In this document: positions 1 to 8,628 of the stretch, in pieces
Layout: the number at the start of each line of letters is the position of its first letter
Numbering within the stretch: position 1 is the first letter of the stretch
Assembly: GCA_043753895.1 (NCBI GenBank)
Contig: JAYUWK010000038.1
Location: 62,001 to 126,000 of the forward strand
DNA length: 64,000 nucleotides
Direction: 5' to 3'
Origin: WLMZ01 sp043753895
GTDB lineage: Bacteria > Actinomycetota > Acidimicrobiia > Acidimicrobiales > Ilumatobacteraceae
Program-made: the position numbers and the translations under genes
Notes under the pieces: generated by a model
What the model was told of the DNA's origin: nothing
What the model saw: the letters and a program-made list of their open reading frames with translations, nothing else
The model's database searches: none

Positions 1-1677
1 TCGTCCATCGCACTGCAGTTCGCCCAACGTGGCCTCTACCCCGTGATCATCGACGTGCGCAGCGCATCCGATGTCATCGCCGAACTCACCACCTTCGTCG
101 ACCGTCTCGGCACTGGCGCCGACGACGCCATGGGTGCGCTCGACGTTGCCGTCGCCGCGTCGATCACGGCTGCGCCAGCCATCCCCGCATCGGACACGCC
201 CCTCAACACCACGGTCATACAGGCACTGTCGGATCTCACCAGCTTTCCCAAGAGCGTGCCGTTGTCGTTGGCGATCAGTCCTGAACTCCTCGATCGCGTC
301 GACACAGCCACACGCGACGACCTGCGCCAGGCCTTCAACGGCAACCTCACGCTGTCGCAGCCGCGCGTGCCGCTCGACCCATCGGCTGCAGCCGCCGCAG
401 ACCAGGAGGCGCTCTTCACGCGATGGCTCCGCGAAGGCGAGAACGCCATCAGTTCGCTCGACGGTGCGCCACCGAGCGACCGTTCCGTCTGGCTGTCGTC
501 GAGTCCGCTCACCACGGCAGGAGCGTCGCTCCTGCGCAACCTAGGCACAAGAGTCTTAGTACTGTCTCCCGACGAATACGCCGCTGCGACCGGCTCGCTC
601 GGCGCGTCCACCGACACCACCCAACTTCTTCAAACCCAACTCCCTGACAACACCGTCATGCCCACCATGGTCATCGATCCCGTGCTCGCTGACCGACTCG
701 ACAACTCGCTGCTCGCCCCCGAGCAGGCAGCGTTGTACGCCGCTGCAGACCTCGTCGCAACGCGCGATCAGCTTGCGGCGGCGGCGACACCCGTCACGGG
801 ACACAGCATGGTGATCGGGCTCCGACGCGGCGGGGTACCGAATCCGACGCTCATCGCACGCGTGCAGGCAATGGTCGCGCCAACTGGGGCAGTTGATTTC
901 ATCACGTTCGACGCTCTCGAGCGTTCCACGACGACCATGCTGGTCGACGGTCTGCCGGTGCAGATCGTTCTTGCGGCAACGCCCCCGATCGATCTCTCCA
1001 CGCGTCTGGTCACTCTCGCCGCACTCAGAACGCGTGCGAGCACCGTTGCGGACATGCTCGTCACCGATCGCGGTCGCCCTGCACGTTGGAACGAGACCAT
1101 CGACGTGCTCACGTCGACAGCACTCACCGAAACCGAGGTCACTACTACCGCGACCGCACTCACCGCGGAGCTCGATGCAATTGTCGGAGCAGTCACGCCG
1201 CGACCCGCCTACGCATTCACGCTGAGCGGACGACGGACCACCATTCGCGTCCGACTCGAGAACACCAGCAGCGAGCCGCTGCGAGCGTTGGTCCGCATGA
1301 GCTCTACCAAGCTCACCTTTCCCAAGGGCGATCAAACTGTCGAACTCGAACCCAAGGGAGTCACCGATGTGGCGGTTCCCGTGGTGGCACGTTCGAATGG
1401 CAGCTTCCCCGTCTCGCTCGATGTGCTCACGCCCGACGGCACCACGCCGCTCGGCACGACGCAGTTCCTCAAGGCACGTGTCAGCGCACTCACCGGACTC
1501 GCTCAACTCATCACCGGCGGACTCCTCCTGATCCTGCTCGCCTGGTGGCTACGTCACGTACGAACGACGCGTCGCAAGCAACAACATCGCCAGACGATGT
1601 TGTTTCATCCGGCGGGTCGTCCAGACGGCGCCGGTGACGAGCAGCTCGAAAGTTCAGCTAACCTCGCGGACTCGTGA
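1..1677 (+). CDS. DUF6049-like envelope protein, 5' truncated
   Basis: The reading frame is open from base 1, so the gene starts before the window and about 558 residues are visible. Most of the protein is a large, Ala/Thr-rich, probably extracytoplasmic region. Near the C-terminus, about bases 1495-1560, there is one hydrophobic helix followed by a basic tail rich in Arg, Lys and Gln, so the protein is likely anchored with a short cytoplasmic end. In mycobacteria and relatives a DUF6049 protein (Rv3909) sits in this position, just before MurJ or the kinase and sigM. The identification rests on that synteny and on overall architecture. The exact function is unknown. The stop codon overlaps the next start by 4 bases (GTGA), suggesting translational coupling with the DegV gene. 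Confidence 0.7.
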   Translation, partial: SSIALQFAQRGLYPVIIDVRSASDVIAELTTFVDRLGTGADDAMGALDVAVAASITAAPAIPASDTPLNTTVIQALSDLTSFPKSVPLSLAISPELLDRVDTATRDDLRQAFNGNLTLSQPRVPLDPSAAAAADQEALFTRWLREGENAISSLDGAPPSDRSVWLSSSPLTTAGASLLRNLGTRVLVLSPDEYAAATGSLGASTDTTQLLQTQLPDNTVMPTMVIDPVLADRLDNSLLAPEQAALYAAADLVATRDQLAAAATPVTGHSMVIGLRRGGVPNPTLIARVQAMVAPTGAVDFITFDALERSTTTMLVDGLPVQIVLAATPPIDLSTRLVTLAALRTRASTVADMLVTDRGRPARWNETIDVLTSTALTETEVTTTATALTAELDAIVGAVTPRPAYAFTLSGRRTTIRVRLENTSSEPLRALVRMSSTKLTFPKGDQTVELEPKGVTDVAVPVVARSNGSFPVSLDVLTPDGTTPLGTTQFLKARVSALTGLAQLITGGLLLILLAWWLRHVRTTRRKQQHRQTMLFHPAGRPDGAGDEQLESSANLADS

Positions 1678-2510
1678 CCGTTCGAATCGTTACCGACAGT
1701 GCCTGTGATCTCCCGCAATCCGTCGCCGACGACCTCGGCATCGAGATCGTGCCACTCTCCATCCGGTTCGGCAACGACGAGTTCATCGACCGGCGCGACC
1801 TCACTCCCGCCGAGTTCTGGGCCCGTTCGGGCGCGTCGGCCACACTGCCCGAGACCGCGGCCCCGGCTCCTGGTCAGTTCGAGCAGACCTTCCGCACACT
1901 GATCGCCGGCGGCGCCACCGGCATCGTCGTCATCTCACTCAGTGCGGGGCTTTCCGCAACCATGCAAAGCGCCGAGCTCGCGGCTCGCGCCGTGGCCGAC
2001 GAGGTTGCCATCACCGTGGTCGACAGCCGCTCTGCAACCCTGGGGCTGGGCATCGTGGTCGCCGCATGCGCGAAAGCCGCCAAAGACGGTGCCCCTTTCG
2101 AGGCGGTCGTTGCAATGGCCCAGGATCTCGCCAATCGGACCAAGGTCTGGGGTGCCCTAGACACACTCGAAAACCTCAAGAAGGGTGGACGCATCGGAGG
2201 CGCCAAAGCAATGCTCGCGTCGGTGTTGTCGATCAAGCCGATCATCGAGGTTCGCGATGGTAAAGTCGAAGAAGGCGGCAAGCAACGCACCCGCAGCAAG
2301 GCACTTGCCTTCCTCGTCGAAAAGCTGCAGAGCTACGGTCCTGTCGAGAATCTTGCGGTCATGCACGCCGACTGCTCCGACGTCGATCATTTCGTCGAAA
2401 TGCTTCGCCCGCACTACAACGGCGACATCGTCATTGGCGACATCGGCCCCGTAGTGGGCACTCATGCCGGGCGCGGAACAATCGGCATTGCGTTCCAGGT
2501 TCGCCCATAA
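1674..2510 (+). CDS. DegV family fatty-acid-binding protein
   Basis: The protein has 278 residues, the usual DegV length. It starts with the family signature V-T-D-S-A-C-D-L-P near residues 5-13 and has a second conserved block I-S-L-S-A-G-L-S around residue 85. DegV/FakB proteins bind a single fatty acid; in Firmicutes they present it to the FakA kinase. No FakA-like kinase is visible in this window, so the partner is unknown. The GTG start at 1674 overlaps the upstream stop by 4 bases, which supports this start. DegV is not normally part of the conserved origin cluster. It sits where murJ is found in many Actinobacteria. Confidence 0.88.
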   Translation: MTVRIVTDSACDLPQSVADDLGIEIVPLSIRFGNDEFIDRRDLTPAEFWARSGASATLPETAAPAPGQFEQTFRTLIAGGATGIVVISLSAGLSATMQSAELAARAVADEVAITVVDSRSATLGLGIVVAACAKAAKDGAPFEAVVAMAQDLANRTKVWGALDTLENLKKGGRIGGAKAMLASVLSIKPIIEVRDGKVEEGGKQRTRSKALAFLVEKLQSYGPVENLAVMHADCSDVDHFVEMLRPHYNGDIVIGDIGPVVGTHAGRGTIGIAFQVRP

Positions 2511-2563
2511 CCTCGATTGACGGCTTCGCGAGCCGTGACAGCACTAGCGTTCGCACGCGAACC

Positions 2564-4258
2564 ATGCCCACGAACACGACCCCCCTGCCGCCCCCGGCCC
2601 TTCTTGCCCAGCGTTATCGTCTGGAGCGCAAGATCGCGCAAGGCGGCATGGCCGAGGTGTGGCTCGCCACCGACACATCGTTGTCGCGCCAGGTCGCCGT
2701 CAAGGTGCTCAAGTCCAGCTTGGCCACTGACCCGGTGGTCGCCGAAAGGTTTCGCCGCGAGGCCATCATCGTCGCGCGTTTGAGCCACCCGAATATTGTT
2801 GCGGTTCACGACACCATCGACTACGACGGCCGTCAGGCCGTGGTGATGCAGCTCATCAACGGCAAGAGCCTGCGCCAGTTACTCGATGAGCAAAAACGAC
2901 TGAGTCCCGAACTCACCATGCACATCGGTACATGCGTCGCCGGTGCACTCGACGCTGCGCACACCGCCGGTCTCGTGCACCGCGATGTCAAGCCGGGCAA
3001 CATCCTCATCACCCCCGACGGCCGCGTCCTTCTCGCCGACTTCGGCATCGCCAAGGGTTTGGGGAGCACCGACGACCTCACGAGTGACAACGTGATGATG
3101 GGTACCGCCAAGTATCTGTCGCCCGAACAGGTCCGCGGTAAGAAGCTCGACGGACGAGCCGATCTCTACGCGTTGGGTCTCGTTCTGTACGAATGCCTTG
3201 CCGGTCGAGTGCCGTTCCTCGGCGAGAGCGACGCAGACACCGCACTCGCGCGGCTCCAACGCGAGCCCACCGATCTGGCGCGTCTTCGCCCCACCCTGCC
3301 GTACGGACTGGCCGATCTCATCCATCAACTGCTTGCCCGTAACCCTGACGATCGCCACGCAACTGGCGGCGAACTGAAGACGAGCCTCAACCGCATTGCG
3401 AGTGGGGTCGACGACCCGACGACCACGATCACGCCGCCGCGCGGCACATCGGTCAATGCCGGAACGAAATCCCAACGCGCCACACCGGAACGGGCAACCA
3501 CAACCGAACGGGCAACCACGAACACGTCGCGACAGAGCACGTCGCGACCGATCATTGCGCCGCCCCCGACGCGCGACCGCACGCCCACCTCGGGCAGTCC
3601 GAGAGGAGTGCCCGCACGGCACTTCCAACAGCGGCGCACACCCACCATCGTGGTCATGGTGTTGTTGCTCCTCGCCGTCGTCATGATCGCACTCTTGTGG
3701 CCGTCGAAAGCCACGGGCAACCGCACCCCGGTCATACCACCAACGACGCCCGCCCAGGCCGGTGTCACATCCTTGGCCGGCGCAGTGGGCCCGATCACCA
3801 TCGCCGCCATCACCAGCTTCGATCCTGACGACGCCGAGCTCGGTAACGAAAACCCGGATCAGGTTGGCCTCGCCATCGACGCCAACCCCACCACAGCATG
3901 GAGTACGAACTGCTACGCGTCGCAGTACTTCGGAGCTAAGTCTGGGGTGGGCCTCGTCATCGAACTGTCGGCCCCCGCCGTCGGAACAGTGTCGATCACC
4001 ATGAAGAATGCCCCGTACCAGCTCGAGGTCTTCGCCAGCAACGCGTCGGCCATCCCCCCATCGGTCGAGTCGTGGGGCGCGCCGGTGCAGGCAAAGATCT
4101 ACAACACACGTCCCGGAACCGTCACGGCCGCGATTGCCACCGAACCGTCCCGCTATGTGCTGGTGCTGCTTCACGAGGTCGGCCGCGACAATGCATGCAG
4201 CAAGTCACGTCCCTACCGTGGAGCCATCAGCGAGATCGGCTTCGCCCCAGCACGTTGA
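2564..4258 (+). CDS. Membrane Ser/Thr protein kinase with discoidin-like C-terminal domain
   Basis: The protein has 564 residues. The N-terminal Hanks-type kinase domain (about 18-280) has the glycine-rich loop, the VAVK lysine at 47, H139-R-D141 followed by KPGN, and D159-F-G, so all catalytic residues are present. A low-complexity Thr/Arg/Pro-rich juxtamembrane stretch follows. One membrane helix lies near 360-380, and an extracytoplasmic domain covers about 385-564. That domain contains the phrase ANPTTAWST, typical of discoidin/F5-8C-like folds. In mycobacteria the equivalent gene (Rv3910) fuses MurJ to a pseudokinase and a similar outer domain; here the MurJ part is absent and the kinase looks active. 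A role in sensing or controlling cell-wall synthesis is inferred from neighbours. Confidence 0.88.
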   Translation: MPTNTTPLPPPALLAQRYRLERKIAQGGMAEVWLATDTSLSRQVAVKVLKSSLATDPVVAERFRREAIIVARLSHPNIVAVHDTIDYDGRQAVVMQLINGKSLRQLLDEQKRLSPELTMHIGTCVAGALDAAHTAGLVHRDVKPGNILITPDGRVLLADFGIAKGLGSTDDLTSDNVMMGTAKYLSPEQVRGKKLDGRADLYALGLVLYECLAGRVPFLGESDADTALARLQREPTDLARLRPTLPYGLADLIHQLLARNPDDRHATGGELKTSLNRIASGVDDPTTTITPPRGTSVNAGTKSQRATPERATTTERATTNTSRQSTSRPIIAPPPTRDRTPTSGSPRGVPARHFQQRRTPTIVVMVLLLLAVVMIALLWPSKATGNRTPVIPPTTPAQAGVTSLAGAVGPITIAAITSFDPDDAELGNENPDQVGLAIDANPTTAWSTNCYASQYFGAKSGVGLVIELSAPAVGTVSITMKNAPYQLEVFASNASAIPPSVESWGAPVQAKIYNTRPGTVTAAIATEPSRYVLVLLHEVGRDNACSKSRPYRGAISEIGFAPAR

Positions 4259-4277
4259 CCCTGCAGAACCTCTACGC

Positions 4278-4906
4278 ATGGCTACGCTCTCGGTATCGAT
4301 TCGCCGTCCGACGACCATTCGCTCGTAGCAGCAGCTCGAGGCGGCGACCGTTCCAGTCTCGACCAGTTGCTGCGACGTCACTACGACCGCGTGTTCGCGG
4401 TGTGTCGGCGTGTCACGGGCAATGACGCCGACGCCGCCGACGCCGCGCAAGAAGCCATGATTGCGATCGTTCGGGGCCTGTCCAAGTTCGACGGCCGCAG
4501 CAGCTTCGGCACATGGACCTATCGCATTGCGACCAACGCCAGCCTCGACGAGTTACGTCGACGACGCCGACGACCACTGCTCAACCAAAGCTCGCACGTC
4601 GACCGCGACGGCAACGCCGTCCACGACGAAGTTCCCGACCCCGCCGCTGGAATGAGCATCGAGGCACTCGGTGACCGACTGGCCATCGATGCCGCACTGG
4701 CCGAACTCCCCGAGGACTTTCGGCTCCCAGTGGTACTTCGCGATGTCGGCGATCTCGACTACGCCGAGATCGCAGAGGTTCTGAACATCCCTCTCGGCAC
4801 CGTCAAGAGCCGTATCGCGCGAGGGCGATCGATGTTGGTCGCAGCGCTCGACCAAACTGAACGGAACCAACCCGACCCTCTCGAGCGTCCAACTCCTGCA
4901 TCATGA
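4278..4906 (+). CDS. ECF-type RNA polymerase sigma factor (SigM position), start disturbed
   Basis: Region 2 (LVAAARGGDRSSLDQLLRRH, then AAQEAMIAIVRGL and FGTWTYRIATN) and region 4 (LPEDFRLPVVLRD, then GTVKSRIARGR) are complete, and the position before an anti-sigma gene is that of sigM. The reading frame of the body is open from 4259, but it holds no ATG, GTG or TTG before TTG 4367, which lies inside region 2. The coding similarity clearly extends upstream to about 4298. The only nearby ATG (4278) is in another frame; one missing base between 4278 and about 4300 would join it to the body. Either a sequence error, a frameshift or a non-standard start is possible. The end overlaps the next gene by 4 bases (ATGA). 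Confidence 0.85.
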
Positions 4907-5751
4907 CTGACGATTCGCTGACCCCCGAGGCCGAACTGGCCAGTGCCGCTTTCGACGGCCACGTGTCGCTGCAAGAACGCGCCCGCTTCGAGGCATCAGC
5001 CGATGCGTCCGCGCAATTTGCGAGGTTTACGCAGTTGCGCACCGAGTTGGTTGCCGTTCACGTTCCGGCCGAGGGCCGAGAGTCGGCGATTTCCGCAGCA
5101 CTCGTTGCCTTCGACGAAATGCAGGACCCATCGAGTAACAACTCTTCAGCGCCCGCCCCGGTGATTTCCCTCGACGAACGGCGCCGCCGTCGCCAGTACC
5201 GGTGGCTCACCGGCGCCGCCGCTGCTGTGGCCGTGCTCGTCGTCGGGGCCGCCGTACTCAACTCAGGTGGCGACGACAACAAGTCCTCCAGCAACTTCGA
5301 CGTCGCTGCGCAGAATTCGCAGAACCAAAAATCGCAACCAGTCGGTGGGCCGATTCCGCAGGGGGCACCCACCTCCGGAACCACCGCAATCGCGACGCCT
5401 GGCTCCACCCCCATGGCCGGGGGCATCAACAGTCCCGCCGTCGTGACTGCGTGGGCGCTCGCGCCCAGCTTCGCCACCGCTGCAGAGCTGGCCTCGTACG
5501 CAGCTGACCCCAGCTTCGGACAATCCACCGCCGCCTCCGTGGAATCTGGCGTAACCACAGTCGGCGGCAGCGGTGCCACCGGCGACAAGGCCCTCTACAA
5601 CACCAACTGCTTGTCCGATGTGAACACACCATTTGCAGCTGTGGTCTTCCAAGGCCAACAGGTCCTGGCCATTCGCGACGCCACACCCGGACAACTGACC
5701 GTCATCGATCCCACAACCTGTCGGATCGTCACGACCATCGCGCTGCCCTGA
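4903..5751 (+). CDS. Putative membrane anti-sigma factor
   Basis: The 282-residue protein begins with a short acidic cytoplasmic region (about 1-55) of the kind that binds ECF sigma factors. A variable linker and an Arg-rich stretch follow, then one membrane helix at about 101-119, then a Ser/Gly/Ala/Pro-rich extracytoplasmic part. No HxxxCxxC zinc motif is present, so it is not a classical ZAS anti-sigma protein. Its assignment rests on translational coupling to the sigma gene (ATGA overlap) and on the same arrangement of sigM and rsmA in mycobacteria. The C-terminal outer domain, with two cysteines, is not recognised. Confidence 0.75.
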   Translation: MTDDSLTPEAELASAAFDGHVSLQERARFEASADASAQFARFTQLRTELVAVHVPAEGRESAISAALVAFDEMQDPSSNNSSAPAPVISLDERRRRRQYRWLTGAAAAVAVLVVGAAVLNSGGDDNKSSSNFDVAAQNSQNQKSQPVGGPIPQGAPTSGTTAIATPGSTPMAGGINSPAVVTAWALAPSFATAAELASYAADPSFGQSTAASVESGVTTVGGSGATGDKALYNTNCLSDVNTPFAAVVFQGQQVLAIRDATPGQLTVIDPTTCRIVTTIALP

Positions 5752-5772
5752 GACCTGCGTTAGGATCCTCGC

Positions 5773-6141
5773 ATGCCGGGGAACCCATTGACCGATCCGA
5801 ACTGGGCAATCAAGTTTGCCGACACCATCGAACGTGTCGTCGGACTGGTGCGGGACAAGACCACCAAGCCCCTCTTGCTGTTGTACCGAGGCATTGTCTT
5901 CGGCGTCATCGGTGTGGTCGGAGGCGTCACGGCATTCGTGTTGCTGGTGATTGCGCTCACGCGTGGCCTGCAGTCCATCCTCGAATGGCCGTTCGATCAT
6001 CGCGATGCCGTCTGGATCTCGTATCTGCTCATGGGAGCAGTGTTCATCATCATCGGCGCCGTCTGCATGAGCAAGCGCGATTCGATCGACGAATCCGATG
6101 CCTCGACAACCCTGGCGGTCACCCCCAAGGCCACTGCGTGA
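5773..6141 (+). CDS. Small two-helix membrane protein (putative holin-like superfamily)
   Basis: The protein has 122 residues, an amphipathic N-terminal part and two membrane helices (about 38-62 and 77-97), then a short polar tail. Such proteins are often annotated as actinobacterial Holin-X or phage-holin-superfamily members, but nothing here suggests lysis. It is encoded between the anti-sigma gene and trxB, and its stop overlaps the trxB GTG start by 4 bases, so the two are probably co-translated. The function is unknown. Confidence 0.65.
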   Translation: MPGNPLTDPNWAIKFADTIERVVGLVRDKTTKPLLLLYRGIVFGVIGVVGGVTAFVLLVIALTRGLQSILEWPFDHRDAVWISYLLMGAVFIIIGAVCMSKRDSIDESDASTTLAVTPKATA

Positions 6142-7082
6142 GTCGTCATCCTGTTGTGATCATCGGCTCAGGACCAGCCGGTCTCACTGCGGCGATCTAC
6201 ACCGCTCGTGCCAGTCTCGCACCGCTGGTCATCGAGGGTGAACCGAGTAGCACCAGCGACCAACCAGGTGGCCAACTGATGCTCACCACAGAGGTCGAGA
6301 ACTTCCCCGGCTTCCCCGAAGGCATCATGGGCCCCGAGTTGATGATGCGCTTCCGTGAGCAGGCGTCGCGCTTCGGAGCAGTGTTCGTCACCGCCAAGGC
6401 CACAGCCGTTGACTTCAGCGAACGGCCCTTCAAGGTCTGGGTGCGTGACGAACTGTACGAGGCCGACTCGATCATCGTGTCGACCGGCGCTCAATCGCTG
6501 ATGATCGGCCTCGAGGCCGAAGAACGCCTACTCGGGCATGGCCTCTCTACCTGTGCCACCTGTGATGGTTTCTTCTTTCGCGGGCAGGAGATCGCCGTCG
6601 TCGGCGGTGGCGACAGTGCCATCGAGGAAGCCACATTTCTCACAAAGTTCGCTTCGAAGGTCACCCTGATTCATCGACGCGACACGCTGCGTGCATCCAA
6701 GATCATGCAGGACCGCGCGCTCAACAACCCGAAGATCGAAATGCGCTGGAATAGCGTCGTCACCGATCTGGTCGGCCACGACAAGCTCGTCGGGGCGATG
6801 GTTCGCGATGTCAATACCGGCGAGGAATCGCTGCTGGCTGTCACTGGCTTGTTCGTGGCGATCGGTCACCGGCCGAATACCGACTTGTTCAAGGGTGTGC
6901 TCGACATGCAAGACAGCGGCTACCTGATCACCAAGGCCGGGTCGTCGTACACCAACATCGACGGCGTTTTTGCGTGTGGTGACGTCCAGGACCACACCTA
7001 CCGTCAGGCCATTACCGCTGCCGGCTCGGGATGTGTGGCTGCCATCGATGCCGAGCGTTGGCTCGAGGCAGCGGGTCACTGA
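6138..7082 (+). CDS. trxB: Thioredoxin-disulfide reductase
   Basis: The 314-residue flavoprotein transfers electrons from NADPH through FAD and a redox disulfide to thioredoxin. The FAD-binding motif GSGPAGLTAAIYTAR is at the N-terminus, the active-site CATC at 139-142, the NADPH-binding GGGDSAIEEA follows, and the C-terminal GVFACGDVQDHTYRQA FAD motif is intact. The GTG start at 6138 overlaps the upstream stop. trxA follows after about 100 bases. The trxB-trxA pair next to the sigM-type genes is conserved in Actinobacteria, where SigM responds to oxidative or envelope stress. Confidence 0.96.
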   Translation: MSRHPVVIIGSGPAGLTAAIYTARASLAPLVIEGEPSSTSDQPGGQLMLTTEVENFPGFPEGIMGPELMMRFREQASRFGAVFVTAKATAVDFSERPFKVWVRDELYEADSIIVSTGAQSLMIGLEAEERLLGHGLSTCATCDGFFFRGQEIAVVGGGDSAIEEATFLTKFASKVTLIHRRDTLRASKIMQDRALNNPKIEMRWNSVVTDLVGHDKLVGAMVRDVNTGEESLLAVTGLFVAIGHRPNTDLFKGVLDMQDSGYLITKAGSSYTNIDGVFACGDVQDHTYRQAITAAGSGCVAAIDAERWLEAAGH

Positions 7083-7179
7083 GTCGGCGCCGCCTCGGTC
7101 GCTGCCACGCTCGGGAATGAGCGTCTGCAACGAGGTGTTCCGATGGGTACACTTGGCTCCCCATCGAAAGGACGCCATC

Positions 7180-7518
7180 ATGGCCGAAGGCATCGTTACT
7201 CTCACCACCAACACCTTCGACGAAACGATTGCTTCGTCGGATACCGCAGTCGTCGTCGATTTCTGGGCCGAGTGGTGTGGACCGTGCAAGATGATTGCAC
7301 CCATTCTCTCCGAAATCGCCAAAGAGAACGTCGGCAAGATCACGATCGGGAAACTCAACGTCGACGAAAACCCCGATCTGGCCATGCGCTTCAACGTAAT
7401 GAGCATTCCCACGCTCCTGGTTTTCAAAAATGGTGAGGTCGCCAAGCGACTCGTCGGTGCCAAGGGCAAGGGCCAACTACTGCAGGAGCTCGACGAATTC
7501 CTGGCGACCTCCCTCTGA
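7180..7518 (+). CDS. trxA: Thioredoxin
   Basis: This is a 112-residue single-domain thioredoxin with the WCGPC active site (Cys33 and Cys36) and the cis-proline segment MSIPTLLVFKNGE. The ATG at 7180 is preceded by a GAAAGGA ribosome-binding site. The protein is the electron acceptor of the adjacent TrxB. The stop codon overlaps a probable CTG start of the following CwlM-like gene (CTGA). Confidence 0.96.
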   Translation: MAEGIVTLTTNTFDETIASSDTAVVVDFWAEWCGPCKMIAPILSEIAKENVGKITIGKLNVDENPDLAMRFNVMSIPTLLVFKNGEVAKRLVGAKGKGQLLQELDEFLATSL

Positions 7519-8504
7519 CCCCCGGTCAGCGCGGGGAGGCCATTCGCGACGTTCAGCGCCGCCTCAGCGCTGCCGGCTTCGCGCCCGCTGCCGGCGTGCA
7601 GGCGGGTGTCTATTGTGCGTCTACCGAAGCTGCTATCCGCGGTTTCCAGCAGGCACGCGGTTTGCGTGTCGACGGACGGTGCGATCAAGCCACCTGGACT
7701 GGGCTCGTCGAGGCGTCGTGGCGCCTCGGCGACCGATTGCTCTTTTTGAACTCACCGAATCTTCGCGGGGACGACATTGCCGACCTGCAGGGTCGCCTCG
7801 GGCGGCTCGGTTTCGACTGTGGTCGCGTCGATGGCATTCTTGGCCCCCGAACGGCGCGCGCCCTCGAAGACTTTCAGCGCAACTGCGGAGTGCTCGTCGA
7901 CGGTGCCTGCGGCGTCGACACGGTCCAGGCCATCGAACGCGTCAGTCGACAAACGGGAACCGGTCCAGGTGTCGCGACCGTTCGTGAACGCGAACGCCTC
8001 CGATCGAGCTCGAGTTCATTGCAGGGTATTCACATCGTCATTGGTCACTTCGGTGGTCTCAGTACCCTCACCCGGGCGCTCAGTCGAGATCTGCGCATGG
8101 GTGGCGCCGTGGTCATTTCCGTCGACGAGCCCGACGCCGTCGCCCAGGCCGAGGCTGCCAACCGATTCGCAGCGGCGGTGTACGTCGGGTTCGAGGCACG
8201 CACCGACGATGTGTGCCGCGTCTGCTACTACGCCGTACCAACCTTTGAGTCCACAGGCGGTCGCTCACTCGCCGAGCGCCTAGTTACCGGCCTCAGCGGC
8301 CAGGTCGGCGTGAACCCACAGCTGGCTGGCATGCGATTGCAGGTCTTGCGCGAGACCCGTATGCCGGCAGTGCTCGCGTCATTAGGGTCGCTGCGCCATA
8401 CGCTCGACCACTCGATTGACATCGCCCGCATCGTGCGCTCGGCCATCGAGCAGTGGGTCGCACAGCCGTTACTCCCGACGGCCGAACAACCCCAGCACAG
8501 CTGA
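7515..8504 (+). CDS. CwlM-like peptidoglycan-binding protein with degenerate amidase domain
   Basis: Two peptidoglycan-binding repeats cover about residues 1-70 and 85-145, the first beginning LTPGQRGEAIRDVQRRL. An amidase_3-like domain follows (about 170-320). The first binding repeat starts directly at CTG 7515, which overlaps the trxA stop, and the frame has no ATG, GTG or TTG before GTG 7596, so CTG is the likely start. In the amidase domain the usual zinc ligands seem lost: the segment aligned with the second catalytic His reads YVGFEA, and the last Glu position reads PAVLASLGS. Mycobacterial CwlM, in the same locus, is likewise a non-hydrolytic regulator of peptidoglycan precursor synthesis. 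A similar role is inferred. Confidence 0.82.
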   Translation: MTPGQRGEAIRDVQRRLSAAGFAPAAGVQAGVYCASTEAAIRGFQQARGLRVDGRCDQATWTGLVEASWRLGDRLLFLNSPNLRGDDIADLQGRLGRLGFDCGRVDGILGPRTARALEDFQRNCGVLVDGACGVDTVQAIERVSRQTGTGPGVATVRERERLRSSSSSLQGIHIVIGHFGGLSTLTRALSRDLRMGGAVVISVDEPDAVAQAEAANRFAAAVYVGFEARTDDVCRVCYYAVPTFESTGGRSLAERLVTGLSGQVGVNPQLAGMRLQVLRETRMPAVLASLGSLRHTLDHSIDIARIVRSAIEQWVAQPLLPTAEQPQHS

Positions 8505-8525
8505 CCCACGCCTGAACTCGAGGGT

Positions 8526-8534
8526 TTATCCACA
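8526..8534 (+). promoter_or_regulatory. Isolated consensus DnaA box
   Basis: TTATCCACA is an exact match to the classical DnaA-binding consensus. It lies in the 122-base gap between the convergent cwlM-like and parB genes, about 7 kb from the dnaA-dnaN gap. A single box may be chance, but a perfect one in a short non-coding gap near the origin is worth recording. Confidence 0.5.
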
Positions 8535-8603
8535 ACCATGTCCACACGATGTGTGTAAGCCTCACGCGCGAGTTGCACCCAAGGGTGAGAGTCATGTGAC
8601 GTC

Positions 8604-8628
8604 GATCACACCTGCTCATGGTGTGATC
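8604..8628. terminator. Inverted repeat between convergent genes, likely bidirectional terminator
   Basis: GATCACACC and GGTGTGATC form a perfect 9-base-pair stem around a 7-base loop. It sits exactly where the cwlM-like and parB genes converge and overlaps the last two bases of the parB stop. There is no U tract, which is common for actinobacterial terminators. Confidence 0.65.

Noticed and set aside
2879..4174. Minus-strand frame of 431 codons opposite the kinase gene
   Set aside because: It mirrors codon bias of the kinase and has Arg/Gly-rich composition without any domain.
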